Below are positions 41,319-51,348 of a stretch of 64,000 nt of DNA, piece by piece. The DNA lies in assembly GCF_039543385.1 (NCBI RefSeq), contig NZ_BAABJQ010000013.1:1-64000 (forward strand), written 5' to 3'. The notes beneath the pieces were generated by a model that had not been told where the DNA came from, searched no databases, and worked only from the letters and a program-made list of their open reading frames with translations. The translations under genes and the position numbers were made by a program. Position 1 is the stretch's first letter; every line of letters begins with the position of its first letter. Source of the DNA: Rugosimonospora acidiphila. Its GTDB lineage: Bacteria; Actinomycetota; Actinomycetes; Mycobacteriales; Micromonosporaceae.

Positions 41319-44300
41319 TCAGCTAGCGGGTGCGCTGTCGACGAGCCACTCGAGCACGCCGACCGAGGTGGTTGCGGCGCTCTGCAGAGCGATCCGCATC
41401 TTGGTGGTGGTGACGGTGTCGAAGTTGATCTGGTTGAAGGTGTTGAGGTTGGTGGTGTACGCGCTGGGGTCGCTCACGTTCACCCAGTTGGCGCCGTCCC
41501 AGTACTGCACGGTGTACGAGGTCGGCAGGCCGATGCCGCCACCATCATCGAAGAAGTAGATGCCCGAGCCGTTGGTGGTGATGGCCTGGTTCCAGTCCAG
41601 CTCCACCCACTGCGGGCCCTCCATCGGCCAGTCGCCCCAGCGCAGGTTCACGCTGTCGTTCGAGCTCGGCGGGAAGATGCCGTCGTTGATGGCCTTGACG
41701 TTTTCCCACGGCGACGTGTACGAGGCGGACGGCGTGGCGCTGAGCGCCACGTTGCTGGAGCCGGGCGGCACCGGCAGCTCACGCTGCACGGTCACGAACG
41801 GCTCGGCGCCCACACTGCCGGACACCCCGTTGGCCGAGGAGTACGTCGTGGTGATCGGGATGCCGATGTTGCCGTTGAGCGAATCGGGGGTGGTCAGCGT
41901 CCAGGTCACCGTCGCGCTGGCCCCGGGCGCGATCGAGTCGATCGTCGCCGGCGTGGCCGGGTCGGCGGTCCACCCGGTCGGGGTGTCCAGGTTGACGGCG
42001 ACGTCGGTCAGCGTGGTGGCACCGGGGTTGGTGACCGTCGCGGTGGCCGTGGTGGTCGCGCCGGCCGAGATGGTCGGCTGGCTGTGCTGCCCGGGTACCG
42101 TGCTGGCCACGTTGACCGCGACGGTCGGCTTGGCCGCCTCGCCGAGCCGGATCTGCACGGTCCGGCCCGAGGTGACCGTCACGGTCTGGGTGGCCGGGTC
42201 GTACGTGCCACCGGCGACCGACTTGACGCCGGCCGTGGCCAGGCTCGGCAGCTGGACGCGCACGTCGTTGCCGGGCAGCGTGCCGGGCAGGTTGACGGTG
42301 ACCACCCGGTCGCCGCGGTCGCCGACCACCGAGATGTCGACGCCGTAGGTCTTACGCGCGCCGTTCTTCACGTTGTACGACGAGGTGATGTTGTCCATGT
42401 TGATGTGCTGACCGGGCACCAGCCAGGCGTCCGGGATGCCGCGCCCGACGTACAGGGCGGTGTGGAAGTCGAACGTGCCGTCCGGCTTGGTGGTGGACAC
42501 CAGGCCCGGCGCGGCCAGCGCCTGCACCAGGGTCTGCGTCTGGCTGGCCATCGGCCAGACGTACGGCACGGCGCCGAACTGCGGCGCCGCGTGGCTGCCG
42601 GCCCACGGGTTGTTCGGGTCCGGTGCGCTGCCGTTCGCCTCCCACCAGGCGTTGGGGCCGCCGGTGGTGTTCTGGATCTGCCAGGCGTAGCTGGTCAGGG
42701 CCAGGTCGCGGTACTGAGAGCCGTACAGGCCGCCGGACGCGTACCCGGTGTTCAGCGCCACGCTGTAACCGCTGTACGCGCCGAAGGACGGGAACGGCAC
42801 CCCGCTGCCCGAAAGGCGGCTCATGCCCATGGTGTAGAGGTTGTCGGTCTGGCTCGGGTCGCCGAGGACGCCGTTGAGCGTGCCGCCCGAGAGCATCACG
42901 TCCCAGACGTTCTGGCTCCACAGGTTCGAGCCGGCCCAGTTGGCGTCGTTCTTGGTGTTGCAGCGGTCCGCGGTGCTCGGGACGTTGACCTCGCACGGCA
43001 GGTAGTTGAAGTCGTTGGCCTTCTCGTTGGCGGCCAGGCCGGCGTTGGTGGCGTTCAGCAGGCTGGTGTACGCGCCATCGGCCCACTGCGCCTCGGCGGT
43101 GTTGCCGATGCGGGTGGCGATGTACTTGTACGCGGCGAGGCCGGCCAGTGCCGACTCGTCGTCGAACAGCCAGGTACCCGAGGAGTCGTTGTCACCCGAG
43201 GTCCGCAGGTAGTGCGTGCTGTTGCTCAGCTGCGCCAGGTAGTCGGTGTGCATCAACGTGAACAGGCTCGGGCCCCACTGGCTCGGGCCGTTCGCGTCGT
43301 CGTGGAAGTACGTGCTCACGAACGACGTGTCGTTGGTGACCTCCAGGTACTGCGCCCAGGTCGCGGGGGTCTTCCACGGCCCGTCCCAGTACCAGTTGGC
43401 GCCCTGCTCGTTGAAGTTGCTGGCCTCGGAGATGCGCGCGGTCAGCAGCAGGTTCTGCGCGTCGGCGTAGTCGCCCAGTTCGAGCCGGTTGGACAGGATG
43501 CTGGGCACGTCGTGGTTGAGCAGCGAGTCGTAGTTGTTCGCGCCGGAGAACTGCGCCTCGCCGACCTGCACGATGCGGGTGTAGATGGCCGCCGCCTTGT
43601 AGGCGTTGTCCATCGCGGTGCCCGGGTTGGCCAGCCCCGTGTTGGGCAGCGTGACGTTGGGCAGCGACAGCGTCGGGATGACCGACAGCTGCTGGTTCCA
43701 GAACGCGCTCATGTGGCCGTACGCCGCGTCGTACGAGGCGACGCCGGACAGCTGCGCGGCAGTGGGCAGGGTGCTGGTCGCGTCGAAGGTGTCCACCGCG
43801 GCCACGAAGTCGTGGGTGACGGTGGCGCCCGCCGCGACGGTGTCGCTCGCGTCGTTGAGGCTGACCAGGTTCGGGCCGGACTGGCCCGGGGGCACGTCCA
43901 GCGAGCCCGACGTGCTGTTGTGCACGGAGATACGGGTGTAGACCAGCTCGACCGGGTGGCCGTTGATGGTCTGCTGGTCGGCGAAGTCGGTGATCGCGAT
44001 GTCCGCGCCGGCCCGGCTGAACGAGGTGGTCATGGCCGGCAGGTAGCCGTCGGCCTCGGTCCACTGCACGGAGCCCGGCGCGGGCGCGCTACCGGCGGCC
44101 AGGCCGTAGTTGTAGACGTTGAACGAGTACATCGCGCCGCAGTACGTGGTGTTGCCGCCCTTGTACTGCGTCGGCACGCCGCGGGCGAAGTACGAACCGG
44201 ACAGGTAGTTCAGCGGGGCGTAGTAGTTGCCCTGCCAGCCGATGGCGGACTCGTTCGCGAACCCGTGGCCGTACGGGTCACCGGGCAGTGGCGCGTTGGT

Positions 44301-44468
44301 GCCGCCGGCCTTCGGCAGGGTGGAGTCGTTGCAGCTGTTGATGGGCAGGGTCGGCAGCGGCTGGAAGGCCGGGGTCGCGGCCTGGGCGGTGGTGGCCAGG
44401 ACGGCCGCACCGGGGACGGCCATGGCCAGGGCAATGGATAGCCGTAACAGCCGATGTTGTCGGGACAA
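41319..44468 (-). CDS. Secreted six-hairpin glycosidase with NEW3 and discoidin-type CBM domains
   Basis: A protein of about 1049 residues. The signal peptide (HRLLRLSIALAMAVPGAAVL, then TTAQA) follows a TTG start at 44468, which has a GAGGGGGAAC site; no ATG fits better. A large catalytic-type region (about 40-770) has the helical repeats of (alpha/alpha)6 glycosidases, with motifs NWYWDGPWKTPATW, ESALAGLAAYKYIA and WSQNVWDVMLSGG. A NEW3 domain (TATVTNPGATTLTDVAVNL) follows, and an F5/8C-like carbohydrate-binding domain ends the protein (WGDWPMEGPQWVELDW). I cannot assign a GH family. It is divergent from a LacI gene, the probable regulator. Confidence 0.83.
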   Translation of the reverse strand: MSRQHRLLRLSIALAMAVPGAAVLATTAQAATPAFQPLPTLPINSCNDSTLPKAGGTNAPLPGDPYGHGFANESAIGWQGNYYAPLNYLSGSYFARGVPTQYKGGNTTYCGAMYSFNVYNYGLAAGSAPAPGSVQWTEADGYLPAMTTSFSRAGADIAITDFADQQTINGHPVELVYTRISVHNSTSGSLDVPPGQSGPNLVSLNDASDTVAAGATVTHDFVAAVDTFDATSTLPTAAQLSGVASYDAAYGHMSAFWNQQLSVIPTLSLPNVTLPNTGLANPGTAMDNAYKAAAIYTRIVQVGEAQFSGANNYDSLLNHDVPSILSNRLELGDYADAQNLLLTARISEASNFNEQGANWYWDGPWKTPATWAQYLEVTNDTSFVSTYFHDDANGPSQWGPSLFTLMHTDYLAQLSNSTHYLRTSGDNDSSGTWLFDDESALAGLAAYKYIATRIGNTAEAQWADGAYTSLLNATNAGLAANEKANDFNYLPCEVNVPSTADRCNTKNDANWAGSNLWSQNVWDVMLSGGTLNGVLGDPSQTDNLYTMGMSRLSGSGVPFPSFGAYSGYSVALNTGYASGGLYGSQYRDLALTSYAWQIQNTTGGPNAWWEANGSAPDPNNPWAGSHAAPQFGAVPYVWPMASQTQTLVQALAAPGLVSTTKPDGTFDFHTALYVGRGIPDAWLVPGQHINMDNITSSYNVKNGARKTYGVDISVVGDRGDRVVTVNLPGTLPGNDVRVQLPSLATAGVKSVAGGTYDPATQTVTVTSGRTVQIRLGEAAKPTVAVNVASTVPGQHSQPTISAGATTTATATVTNPGATTLTDVAVNLDTPTGWTADPATPATIDSIAPGASATVTWTLTTPDSLNGNIGIPITTTYSSANGVSGSVGAEPFVTVQRELPVPPGSSNVALSATPSASYTSPWENVKAINDGIFPPSSNDSVNLRWGDWPMEGPQWVELDWNQAITTNGSGIYFFDDGGGIGLPTSYTVQYWDGANWVNVSDPSAYTTNLNTFNQINFDTVTTTKMRIALQSAATTSVGVLEWLVDSAPAS

Positions 44469-44775
44469 TGTCGTCGTTCCCCCTCGTGCTGAGTCGGGCG
44501 AGCGTGGCGGGCCGTGCCCACCGCCGCGACACCACGGGGAGTCGGGCACACGGCGGTCGCGCATCAGGGCGGATGCTGCCCTGGTGCGCGCGAAGTCAGG
44601 CTCGTTTCGGGGCGTGGAACGGGCACGTTCGGTATGTCGGGACGCGCGGAAACCGGTTGTCGCAGGCCGAACATTAGGCCCCCTCGCGAGCGAAGTCAAC
44701 GATCTCTATCCGTCTTGTTACCGGTCACATGCACCAGTTTGCGGGTTTTTTTGCCAACGGAAAGCACGCATGGTT

Positions 44776-44800
44776 ATCCTGTCGCGACTTATCGATGTAA
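44776..44800. promoter_or_regulatory. Candidate operator before the second LacI gene
   Basis: GTCGCGAC (44781-44788, perfect palindrome) is followed by TTATCGATGTAA, a LacI-like dyad. It lies 20-35 bp before the LacI start, in the 347-bp divergent region toward the NEW3 glycosidase. The rest of that region has no gene that I can support. Confidence 0.35.
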
Positions 44801-44815
44801 CGGAAAGGAGTTTCC

Positions 44816-45829
44816 GTGTCGGTTCGCCGAGGGGGGCCGGTCCGGATCGCCGACGTGGCCGCGCTGGCCGGCGTCTCGACCGGTACGGCGTCGAAGGCGC
44901 TCAACGGCCTGGGCCAACTGCGCCCGGAGACCCGCGAACGCGTGCGCAGCGCCGCCGAGCAACTCGGATTCCGCCCCAACGCGCTCGCGCGGGCCCTGCC
45001 GTCCGGGCGCAGCTACACGGTCGGGCTCATCACCACCGACAGCTTCGGCCGGTTCACCATCCCGATCATGATGGGCGCCGAGGACGGGCTGTCCGCCGGC
45101 CAGATCTCGGTGTTCCTCTGCGACGGCCGGGAAGACTCGATCCGGGAGCAGCACTACCTGCGCACCCTGCTGGACCGCCAGGTCGACGGCATCATCGTCA
45201 CCGGCCGGCGGCGCGACGCCCGGCCACCGCTGGCCGAGGGCCTGCCGGTGCCGGTGGTCTACGCGATGACCGAGTCGTCCAACCCGGCGGACTGCTCGGT
45301 GGTGCCCGACGACGCGCACGGCGGCCGGATCGCCACCACGCACCTGCTGGACATCGGCCGTACCCGCATCGCGCACATCACCGGGCCGGAGCGCTTTCTC
45401 GGCGCCCGGCTGCGCGCGAGCAGCGCCGAGGAGGTGTTGGCGCAGGCCGGGCTGCGGCTGGTCGGCACCGGTGCCCGGTTCGGCGAGTGGAGCGAGGCGT
45501 GGGGCCGGCAGGCCACCGCCATCGTGATGCGCTCGGCCCCGGACACCGACGCCATCTTCTGCGGCTCCGACCAGATCGCCCGCGGCGCGACCGACGCGCT
45601 GCGCGAACTCGGCCGGCGGGTACCCGACGACGTGGCGCTCATCGGGTACGACAACTGGGAAATCTTCGCCGCGACCAGCCGCCCGGCGCTGTCCACCGTC
45701 GACCCCAACCTCAGCGAGGTCGGCCGGATCGCGGCCCGGCACCTGCTCTCGGCGATCGACGGAGCACCGGTTCCGGGCGTGCACACGGTGCCGGGCATGC
45801 TCGTCATCCGCGCCTCGACCGGCAGCTAG
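44816..45829 (+). CDS. LacI-family transcriptional regulator
   Basis: A 337-residue LacI regulator with the helix-turn-helix RIADVAALAGVSTGTASKAL (residues 9-28) and a sugar-binding effector domain (GLITTDSFGRFTIPIMMG at its start; FCGSDQIARGATDALRELG near the end). The GTG start at 44816 has an AAAGGAG ribosome binding site at ideal spacing. It is divergent from the large glycosidase and GH127 genes, so it is the likely repressor of that pair. The inducer is unknown. Confidence 0.9.
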   Translation: MSVRRGGPVRIADVAALAGVSTGTASKALNGLGQLRPETRERVRSAAEQLGFRPNALARALPSGRSYTVGLITTDSFGRFTIPIMMGAEDGLSAGQISVFLCDGREDSIREQHYLRTLLDRQVDGIIVTGRRRDARPPLAEGLPVPVVYAMTESSNPADCSVVPDDAHGGRIATTHLLDIGRTRIAHITGPERFLGARLRASSAEEVLAQAGLRLVGTGARFGEWSEAWGRQATAIVMRSAPDTDAIFCGSDQIARGATDALRELGRRVPDDVALIGYDNWEIFAATSRPALSTVDPNLSEVGRIAARHLLSAIDGAPVPGVHTVPGMLVIRASTGS

Positions 45830-46241
45830 GCCGGTCCCGCCGACCATCCGCCGGCCCGCGCGACGCCATCGATGCGCGGGTCGCGGTGCTCGACGCCCCG
45901 CCGCGGACGCCCCGCGGACGCCCCGCGGCCAGCGGGCAGTGCCAGTCGAGTGAACAATCGACCTCTCCAAACGACTCCGCCGGTGTAATCGACATTGGCT
46001 CTCGTCTAATCGTGAACTTAGGGGTCGTTGGTGGGGGTCGACTAAGTTATCGTACCTGTGCACGTGTCGCTCCACACGACGAACGGGATTTCCCCGTGCT
46101 GTTGTGCACCGACTACACCTGAGTAATGGGGGCGCCCGCGACCGGCGCAGTCCGGCCGCAGGCATTCCCGCCGCTCGACACGGGAGCTAGTGCCAGACAC
46201 GAATACGCGAGACACCCGAATTCGCAACACGCGGGGGACAC
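45830..46241. other. Intergenic stretch with two short ORFs before the YcaO-like gene
   Basis: No established gene lies here. Two short forward ORFs are in the same frame: GTG 46012 to 46122 (36 residues, ending VLLCTDYT) and ATG 46126 to 46245 (39 residues, MGAPATGAVRPQAFPPLDTG onward), the second overlapping the YcaO-like GTG by GTGA. Neither has a clear Cys/Ser/Thr core, so a role as RiPP precursor is only a possibility. The first 100 bp after the LacI stop are GC-rich and contain no obvious terminator. Confidence 0.3.
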
Positions 46242-47137
46242 GTGATCCTTAAGGTCTTGGACGACCACCTCTGCCTGGCGACCGCGTGCATCGAGGTGGC
46301 CGGCCGGTGGTTCGACGGCGGAGCCTAGGACCCAGGTGCGGAACACGCGGGCGTCCGCGCCCGTAGCGAGGCGATCGAACGGGCCAGCCTGATCGGGCTG
46401 GGACACTCGACCGTCATCTCGCGAAAACAGGTCGAATCCGAGGGTCGGCGCATACTTTCCCCGTTGGCCGAATTGTTCGACCGAGATCGGTGGGTGCCGG
46501 GCTCCATAGCCGGCAATGGTGAGTGGGTTGCCGTACCGGCGGATGTCGCATTGCTGGAAACGGTGGAGACGCCGCCATTATTGTGGAAACAGACTTCGGT
46601 GGGCACCGCCGCGCACCCCGATGCCGACCGCGCGGTCACCGGCGGGATTCTGGAAGCCTTGAGCGGTATGCGATCCGCGAATTGTGGGCCGGCACCGCGC
46701 ATACCGTTGCCGCCACGAGTCTTCTCCGCGACCAGTGCACCGATACCCTGCCCGACGCGTTGGCCGCGGTGGGCACACCCGGGCCGTCGCCGGGACGGGT
46801 GACCCTGGCGGGGCTGGGCGCGGGCGGCCGGATAGCGCTGGACGCGGCGCTCACCGGCGAGGTGGCCGCCGCCGGTGCCATCGCCTTCGCACCCGACCTC
46901 GGGCCGCTGGCCACCCGGCTCGCCGCCGGCCCGGTGCCGGCCAACCCCACGCCGCCGCGGTGCGTCGTGTTCACCGGTGACCGTCCGGGTGCGTTGGACT
47001 CGTGCCGGCGCTTCGAGGACTGGGCGGCTCGGGCCGCGGTGCCGTGCCGCCTGGTCGTCGAGCCGGGTCTGGGCCACGCGTACCCCGAGGACTCCGCCGC
47101 CGCGCGCAGGGAGGCGCCGGCCTGGATCCGCCCGTGA
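46242..47137 (+). pseudogene. Broken YcaO-like gene joined to an alpha/beta-hydrolase end
   Basis: The frame from GTG 46242 (with a GGGGGA site) shows both YcaO helices: AGVRARSEAIERASLIGL, and TSVGTAAHPDADRAVTGGIL followed by EAL. A TAG at 46326 interrupts it. At about 46662 one base is missing: adding a G there gives LERYAIRELWAG, the continuation in the next frame. YcaO proteins use ATP to form azolines or thioamides in peptides. After about 30 more residues the sequence changes to an alpha/beta-hydrolase C-terminus (GRVTLAGLGAGGRIALDAAL; VVEPGLGHAYPED), where the nucleophile Ser is Gly. The gene is therefore dead and probably a deletion chimera. Confidence 0.58.
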
Positions 47138-47274
47138 CGCCGGCCATCCGTCCGGTCCGCCGCGAGGCGCCCCCCACCCCTCGACCGGGCGCGTCCGGCC
47201 GGCAGAATGGGCGCTGCCGGCCGCGCCCGGCCGGCGGCACGGGCGCCGCCGATCGCGGGGAGGATGCTGCTGCC

Positions 47275-50202
47275 ATGGACCGAACGACTCCGGTGCCGGG
47301 GGACGACGCGCTCGACCTGACCTCCACCGGGCCCGGCACGGGAGGCATCGCGCCCCGGGCGCGCTTCGACTCCGGCCTGCCCGAGCTGTCGCTGGACGGG
47401 CAGTGGCGGTTCCTGCTCTCGCCCTCACCGCTCGCCGCGCCGGCCGGGGTGGGCGAGGAGGACTTCGACGATTCCGGCTGGGGTTCGATCCCGGTGCCGT
47501 CGAGCTGGCCGATGCACGGGCACGGGCAGCCCGCGTACACCAACGTGGTGTACCCGTTCCCGGTCGACCCGCCGTTCGTCCCCGACGCCAACCCGATCGG
47601 CGACCACCGCCGGCGCTTCGACGTGCCCGACGAACTCCTGGGCGGCGCGCTGCTGCGCTTCGACGGCGTCGACTCGGCCGCCGCCGTGTGGCTCAACGGC
47701 CGGCTGCTCGGCACCACCCGGGGCAGCCGGTTGCCCACCGAGTTCGAGGTCGGCGACCTGCTGCGGCGCCGGGACAACGTGCTGGCGGTACGGGTCGCCC
47801 AGTTCTCCGCGGCCAGCTACGTCGAAGACCAGGACATGTGGTGGCTGCCCGGGATATTCCGCTCGGTCACCCTGCTCGCCCACCCGGCCGGCGCGCTGCG
47901 CGACGTGTTCGTGCACGCCGCCTTCGCCGGCGGGCGCGGCGAGCTGCGCGTCGAGGTGGACGGGCCGGACCGGGAGCTGACCCGCGTCTCGGTACCGGAG
48001 CTGGACGTGCGTGACCTGGCGCCGGGCGTCACGCTGGACGCCGGTCCGGTGCGCCCCTGGTCGGCCGAACGACCCCACCTCTACGACCTGGTGGTGCGGA
48101 CCCCGGCCCAGCGGGTCACGCTGCGCGTGGGCTTCCGCACCGTGACCGTGGAGGATTCGCAGATCCGGGTCAACGGGAATCCCGTGCTGTTCCGGGGCGT
48201 CAACCGCCACGAACACCACCCGGACTTCGGCCGCGCGGTGCCGGCGCAGACCGCGCTGGACGAACTGCGCCTCATGAAGCGGCACAACCTCAACGCCATC
48301 CGCACCTCGCACTACCCGCCGCACCCCGACGTGCTGCGCTGGGCCGACGAGCTCGGCTTCTACGTCATCGACGAGTGCGACCTGGAGACCCACGGCTTCT
48401 CGCACGTCGGCTGGCGGCGCAACCCCTCCGGCGACCCGGCGTACCGGGACGCGCTGCTGGACCGGATGGCCCGGATGGTGGAGCGCGACAAGAACCACCC
48501 GAGCGTGCTGATCTGGTCGCTGGGCAACGAGGCAGGCGTCGGCGACAACCTGGAGGCCATGGCGGGCTGGGTGAAGGAGCGCGACCCGTCCCGGCTCGTG
48601 CACTACGAGGGCGACTGGCAGCGTGCCGGCTACGTCGACGTGTACTCCCGGATGTACCCGTCGGTCACCGAGGTCGAGGCCATCGGCCAGTTCGAGGAGC
48701 CGGAGGTGGACGACCCGGAGCTCGACGCGCACCGGCGCGGCCTGCCGTTCCTGATGTGCGAGTACGCGCACGCCATGGGCAACGGCCCCGGTGGGCTGAG
48801 CGAGTACCAGGCGGCTTTCGAGTCGTCGCCTCGCCTGCACGGCGGGTTCGTCTGGGAGTGGCTGGAGCACGGCATCCACCGCACGACCCCGGACGGGGTG
48901 CGCTACGACGCGTACGGCGGCGACTTCGGCGAGCCGGTGCACGACGGCAACTTCGTCATCGACGGCCTGGTGTCGGCCGATCGGGTGCCCCGCCCCGGGC
49001 TGCTGGACGTCAAGAAGGTCGTGGAGCCGGTGCGGATGGCCGTCGGCGAGGACTGGCGCACGCTGAGCCTGACCAACCTGCACGACGTCAGCGACCTGTC
49101 CGAGTTCGCGCTGCGCTGGTGCGTGCGGGACGAGACCGGACGGCGCTCGGACGGCGGGCTCGACCCGGTGCGCGTGGCCCCCGGGCAGTCCGCCACCGTC
49201 GCGCTGCCTGCCGAGGTGACCGGCGAGCGGATCGACGGCCGGGTGCTGACCGTGTCGCTGGTGCTCGCCCACGCGGCGGACTGGGCGCCCGAGGGCCACG
49301 AGGTCGCCTGGTGCCAGGCCGGCCGGGTACCGGCGCAGCCCGTCGCCCCGGTCGCGTCCCCGGCCGCGCCGGTGTCCACACCGGACGGACTGCGGCTCGG
49401 GCCGGCGCTGTTCGATGCGGGTACCGGGCTGCTGCGCTGCCTGCGTGGGCTGCCCGTCGACGGTCCGGAGTTCGGCCTGTGGCGCGCGCCGACCGACAAC
49501 GACCGGGGGACCGACTCCACCGCTGGCGGGCGGCGGCCCGCCGACGCCGACGTCTGGGAGCGGCTGGGGCTGCCCCGGCTGGTCAGCCGTACCGTCTCGG
49601 TCGAGTCCACTGGGGACGGTCTGGTGGTGGTGCGCCGGTCGGGGACGGCCGGGCGCGACCACGCCGTCGACGTGACGTACCGGTGGGAAAGCGACGGCGC
49701 CGGGCTGCGCCTGGCGGTCGAGGTGAACCCGGTCGGCCCGTGGACCGGTACCTGGGCGCGAATCGGCATCGACCTGACCCTGCCCGCGACGCTGACCGAG
49801 GTGGAGTGGGCCGGGCTCGGGCCGGGCCCGAAGTACCCGGACACCGGGCAGGCGCAACGCCAGGGCTGGTACTCCGCCACGGTCGCCGACCTCGGGGTGG
49901 ACTACGTGCGCCCGCAGGAGAACGGGGCGCGGGCCGGGGTCAGCCGGCTGCGGCTGCGCGACCCGGCGTCGGGCCGGGAGCTGACGGTGCGGGGCCCGGA
50001 GTTCAGCTTCACGGCCCGGCCGTGGTCGCAGCGGGCCCTGGCGTCGGCGCGGCACACCTTCGACCTGGCCCCGGACGGCCGCCTGTACCTGATGCTCGAC
50101 CACGCGCAGCACGGCATCGGTACGGCGTCGTGCGGCCCGGGCCCGCTGCCGCGGTACACGCTCACGCCGGGGCCGGCCCGCTTCGACCTGTGGTTTGAAT
50201 AG
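47275..50202 (+). CDS. Beta-galactosidase, GH2 (LacZ type)
   Basis: A 975-residue LacZ-like enzyme hydrolysing beta-galactosides. Domain order is the five-domain LacZ type: sugar-binding (QPAYTNVVYPFPVDPP), immunoglobulin-like, TIM barrel with RTSHYPPHP and the acid/base Glu in WSLGNEAGVGDN, the nucleophile Glu in FLMCEYAHAMGNG, then beta-sandwich Bgal_small_N (LWRAPTDNDRG; PQENGAR). Length is normal. No signal peptide is seen, so it is cytosolic. The start follows a GGGGAGGAT ribosome binding site. It is separated from the broken YcaO gene by 137 bp and is convergent with ddl. Confidence 0.94.
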   Translation: MDRTTPVPGDDALDLTSTGPGTGGIAPRARFDSGLPELSLDGQWRFLLSPSPLAAPAGVGEEDFDDSGWGSIPVPSSWPMHGHGQPAYTNVVYPFPVDPPFVPDANPIGDHRRRFDVPDELLGGALLRFDGVDSAAAVWLNGRLLGTTRGSRLPTEFEVGDLLRRRDNVLAVRVAQFSAASYVEDQDMWWLPGIFRSVTLLAHPAGALRDVFVHAAFAGGRGELRVEVDGPDRELTRVSVPELDVRDLAPGVTLDAGPVRPWSAERPHLYDLVVRTPAQRVTLRVGFRTVTVEDSQIRVNGNPVLFRGVNRHEHHPDFGRAVPAQTALDELRLMKRHNLNAIRTSHYPPHPDVLRWADELGFYVIDECDLETHGFSHVGWRRNPSGDPAYRDALLDRMARMVERDKNHPSVLIWSLGNEAGVGDNLEAMAGWVKERDPSRLVHYEGDWQRAGYVDVYSRMYPSVTEVEAIGQFEEPEVDDPELDAHRRGLPFLMCEYAHAMGNGPGGLSEYQAAFESSPRLHGGFVWEWLEHGIHRTTPDGVRYDAYGGDFGEPVHDGNFVIDGLVSADRVPRPGLLDVKKVVEPVRMAVGEDWRTLSLTNLHDVSDLSEFALRWCVRDETGRRSDGGLDPVRVAPGQSATVALPAEVTGERIDGRVLTVSLVLAHAADWAPEGHEVAWCQAGRVPAQPVAPVASPAAPVSTPDGLRLGPALFDAGTGLLRCLRGLPVDGPEFGLWRAPTDNDRGTDSTAGGRRPADADVWERLGLPRLVSRTVSVESTGDGLVVVRRSGTAGRDHAVDVTYRWESDGAGLRLAVEVNPVGPWTGTWARIGIDLTLPATLTEVEWAGLGPGPKYPDTGQAQRQGWYSATVADLGVDYVRPQENGARAGVSRLRLRDPASGRELTVRGPEFSFTARPWSQRALASARHTFDLAPDGRLYLMLDHAQHGIGTASCGPGPLPRYTLTPGPARFDLWFE

Positions 50203-50233
50203 CCGGCTTACCGCCGGATGCCGGTCGCCGGCG

Positions 50234-51343
50234 TCACCACTGCCGGCGCTGCTGCTGGCGCTGGAACGCCAGGTCGACGAGTTGGTCGACGAGGTCGGCG
50301 TAGCCGACGCCGGCGGCGGCCCAGACCTTGGGGTACATGGAGTGGGCGGTGAAGCCGGGCATGGTGTTCAGCTCGTTGACGTACAGGTCGTCGGTGTCCG
50401 GGTCGTAGAGGAAGTCGACCCGGGCCAGGCCCCACCCGTCGATGGCGCTGAACGCGCGCAGGGACAGTTCCTGGATCCGGTCGGCGACCCCGTCCGGCAG
50501 CACGGCGGGCACGATCATGGGGTCGGCGTCGCCGAAGTACTTCTGCTGGTAGTCGAACCAGCCGCCGGTCACGGTGACCTCACCGACCGATGACGCCTTG
50601 GGCCGGGGTCCACCCAGCACCGCGCACTCCAACTCCCGGCCGGTCACACCCTGCTCGACGATGATCTGCGTGTCGTACTGCAGGGCATCCGTGATCGCCG
50701 CACCCAGGTCGCCACCCTCGGTGACCCGGGAAACCCCGATCGACGAGCCCATGCTGACCGGCTTCACGAACAGCGGCCAGCGCAGCCCGTCCACCAGCTT
50801 CAACGGGTCATCAACCTGCCCGAAGGTGTTCGCGTCGAACCACACGTACGGGGTGACCGGCACGTCCTCGGCGCGCAGTGCCCGCTTCATCGCCACCTTG
50901 TTCATGCCGACCGCCGAGGCCAGGACGCCGCACCCGACATAGGGCAGCCCCAACGATTCCAGTACCCCCTGCACCACCCCGTCCTCGCCGAACGGGCCGT
51001 GCAGCAGCGGAAACGCCACGTCCAGCTCGGCCAGTACCGTGCTGGGGTCCTCGACCGGTGACACCCGCACGATGCCCGGCGTGGTGCCGGCCCGCAACTG
51101 TACCGCCGGGCCGGTCACCTCCAACCGGTCCTCGATCGCGCGGGCCGCCCCCGAACCGTCACGCAGCCGCGAGAGCACCTGCTCGGGAACCAACCGAAAC
51201 CCCCCGGTCCGGCTGACCCCGATCGCCATTGCCTCGTACCCGCTACCGGACAGCGCCCGGATCACCGACAGCGCCGACGCGCACGACACGTCATGCTCTG
51301 CCGACGGACCACCGAACAACACCCCGACCCGCACGGAACTCAT
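50234..51343 (-). CDS. ddl: D-alanine--D-alanine ligase
   Basis: A 369-residue ATP-grasp ligase forming D-Ala-D-Ala for peptidoglycan. Features are VGVLFGGPSAEHDVSCAS, the substrate serine loop KPVSMGSSIGVSRV, the omega-loop Tyr in YQQKYFGDADP, which favours D-Ala rather than D-lactate at the second site, and the Mg site VNELNTMPGF. The ATG at 51343 has a GGAGGGG site; in-frame GTG and ATG codons lie just upstream. It is 5 bp after the stop of the PLP enzyme, so they form an operon. A housekeeping ligase may exist elsewhere; this copy could be specialised. Confidence 0.92.
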   Translation of the reverse strand: MSSVRVGVLFGGPSAEHDVSCASALSVIRALSGSGYEAMAIGVSRTGGFRLVPEQVLSRLRDGSGAARAIEDRLEVTGPAVQLRAGTTPGIVRVSPVEDPSTVLAELDVAFPLLHGPFGEDGVVQGVLESLGLPYVGCGVLASAVGMNKVAMKRALRAEDVPVTPYVWFDANTFGQVDDPLKLVDGLRWPLFVKPVSMGSSIGVSRVTEGGDLGAAITDALQYDTQIIVEQGVTGRELECAVLGGPRPKASSVGEVTVTGGWFDYQQKYFGDADPMIVPAVLPDGVADRIQELSLRAFSAIDGWGLARVDFLYDPDTDDLYVNELNTMPGFTAHSMYPKVWAAAGVGYADLVDQLVDLAFQRQQQRRQW

Positions 51344-51348
51344 TCCGC

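Noticed and set aside
41079..44441. Forward ORF of 1120 codons opposite the NEW3 glycosidase
   Set aside because: It is an antisense shadow produced by high GC; its translation is Arg/Gly/Val-rich without domains, while the reverse strand has a signal peptide and recognisable domains.
44741..44756. Run of seven T residues as an intrinsic terminator
   Set aside because: No stable stem precedes the T-run, and it lies in the divergent promoter region of two genes.
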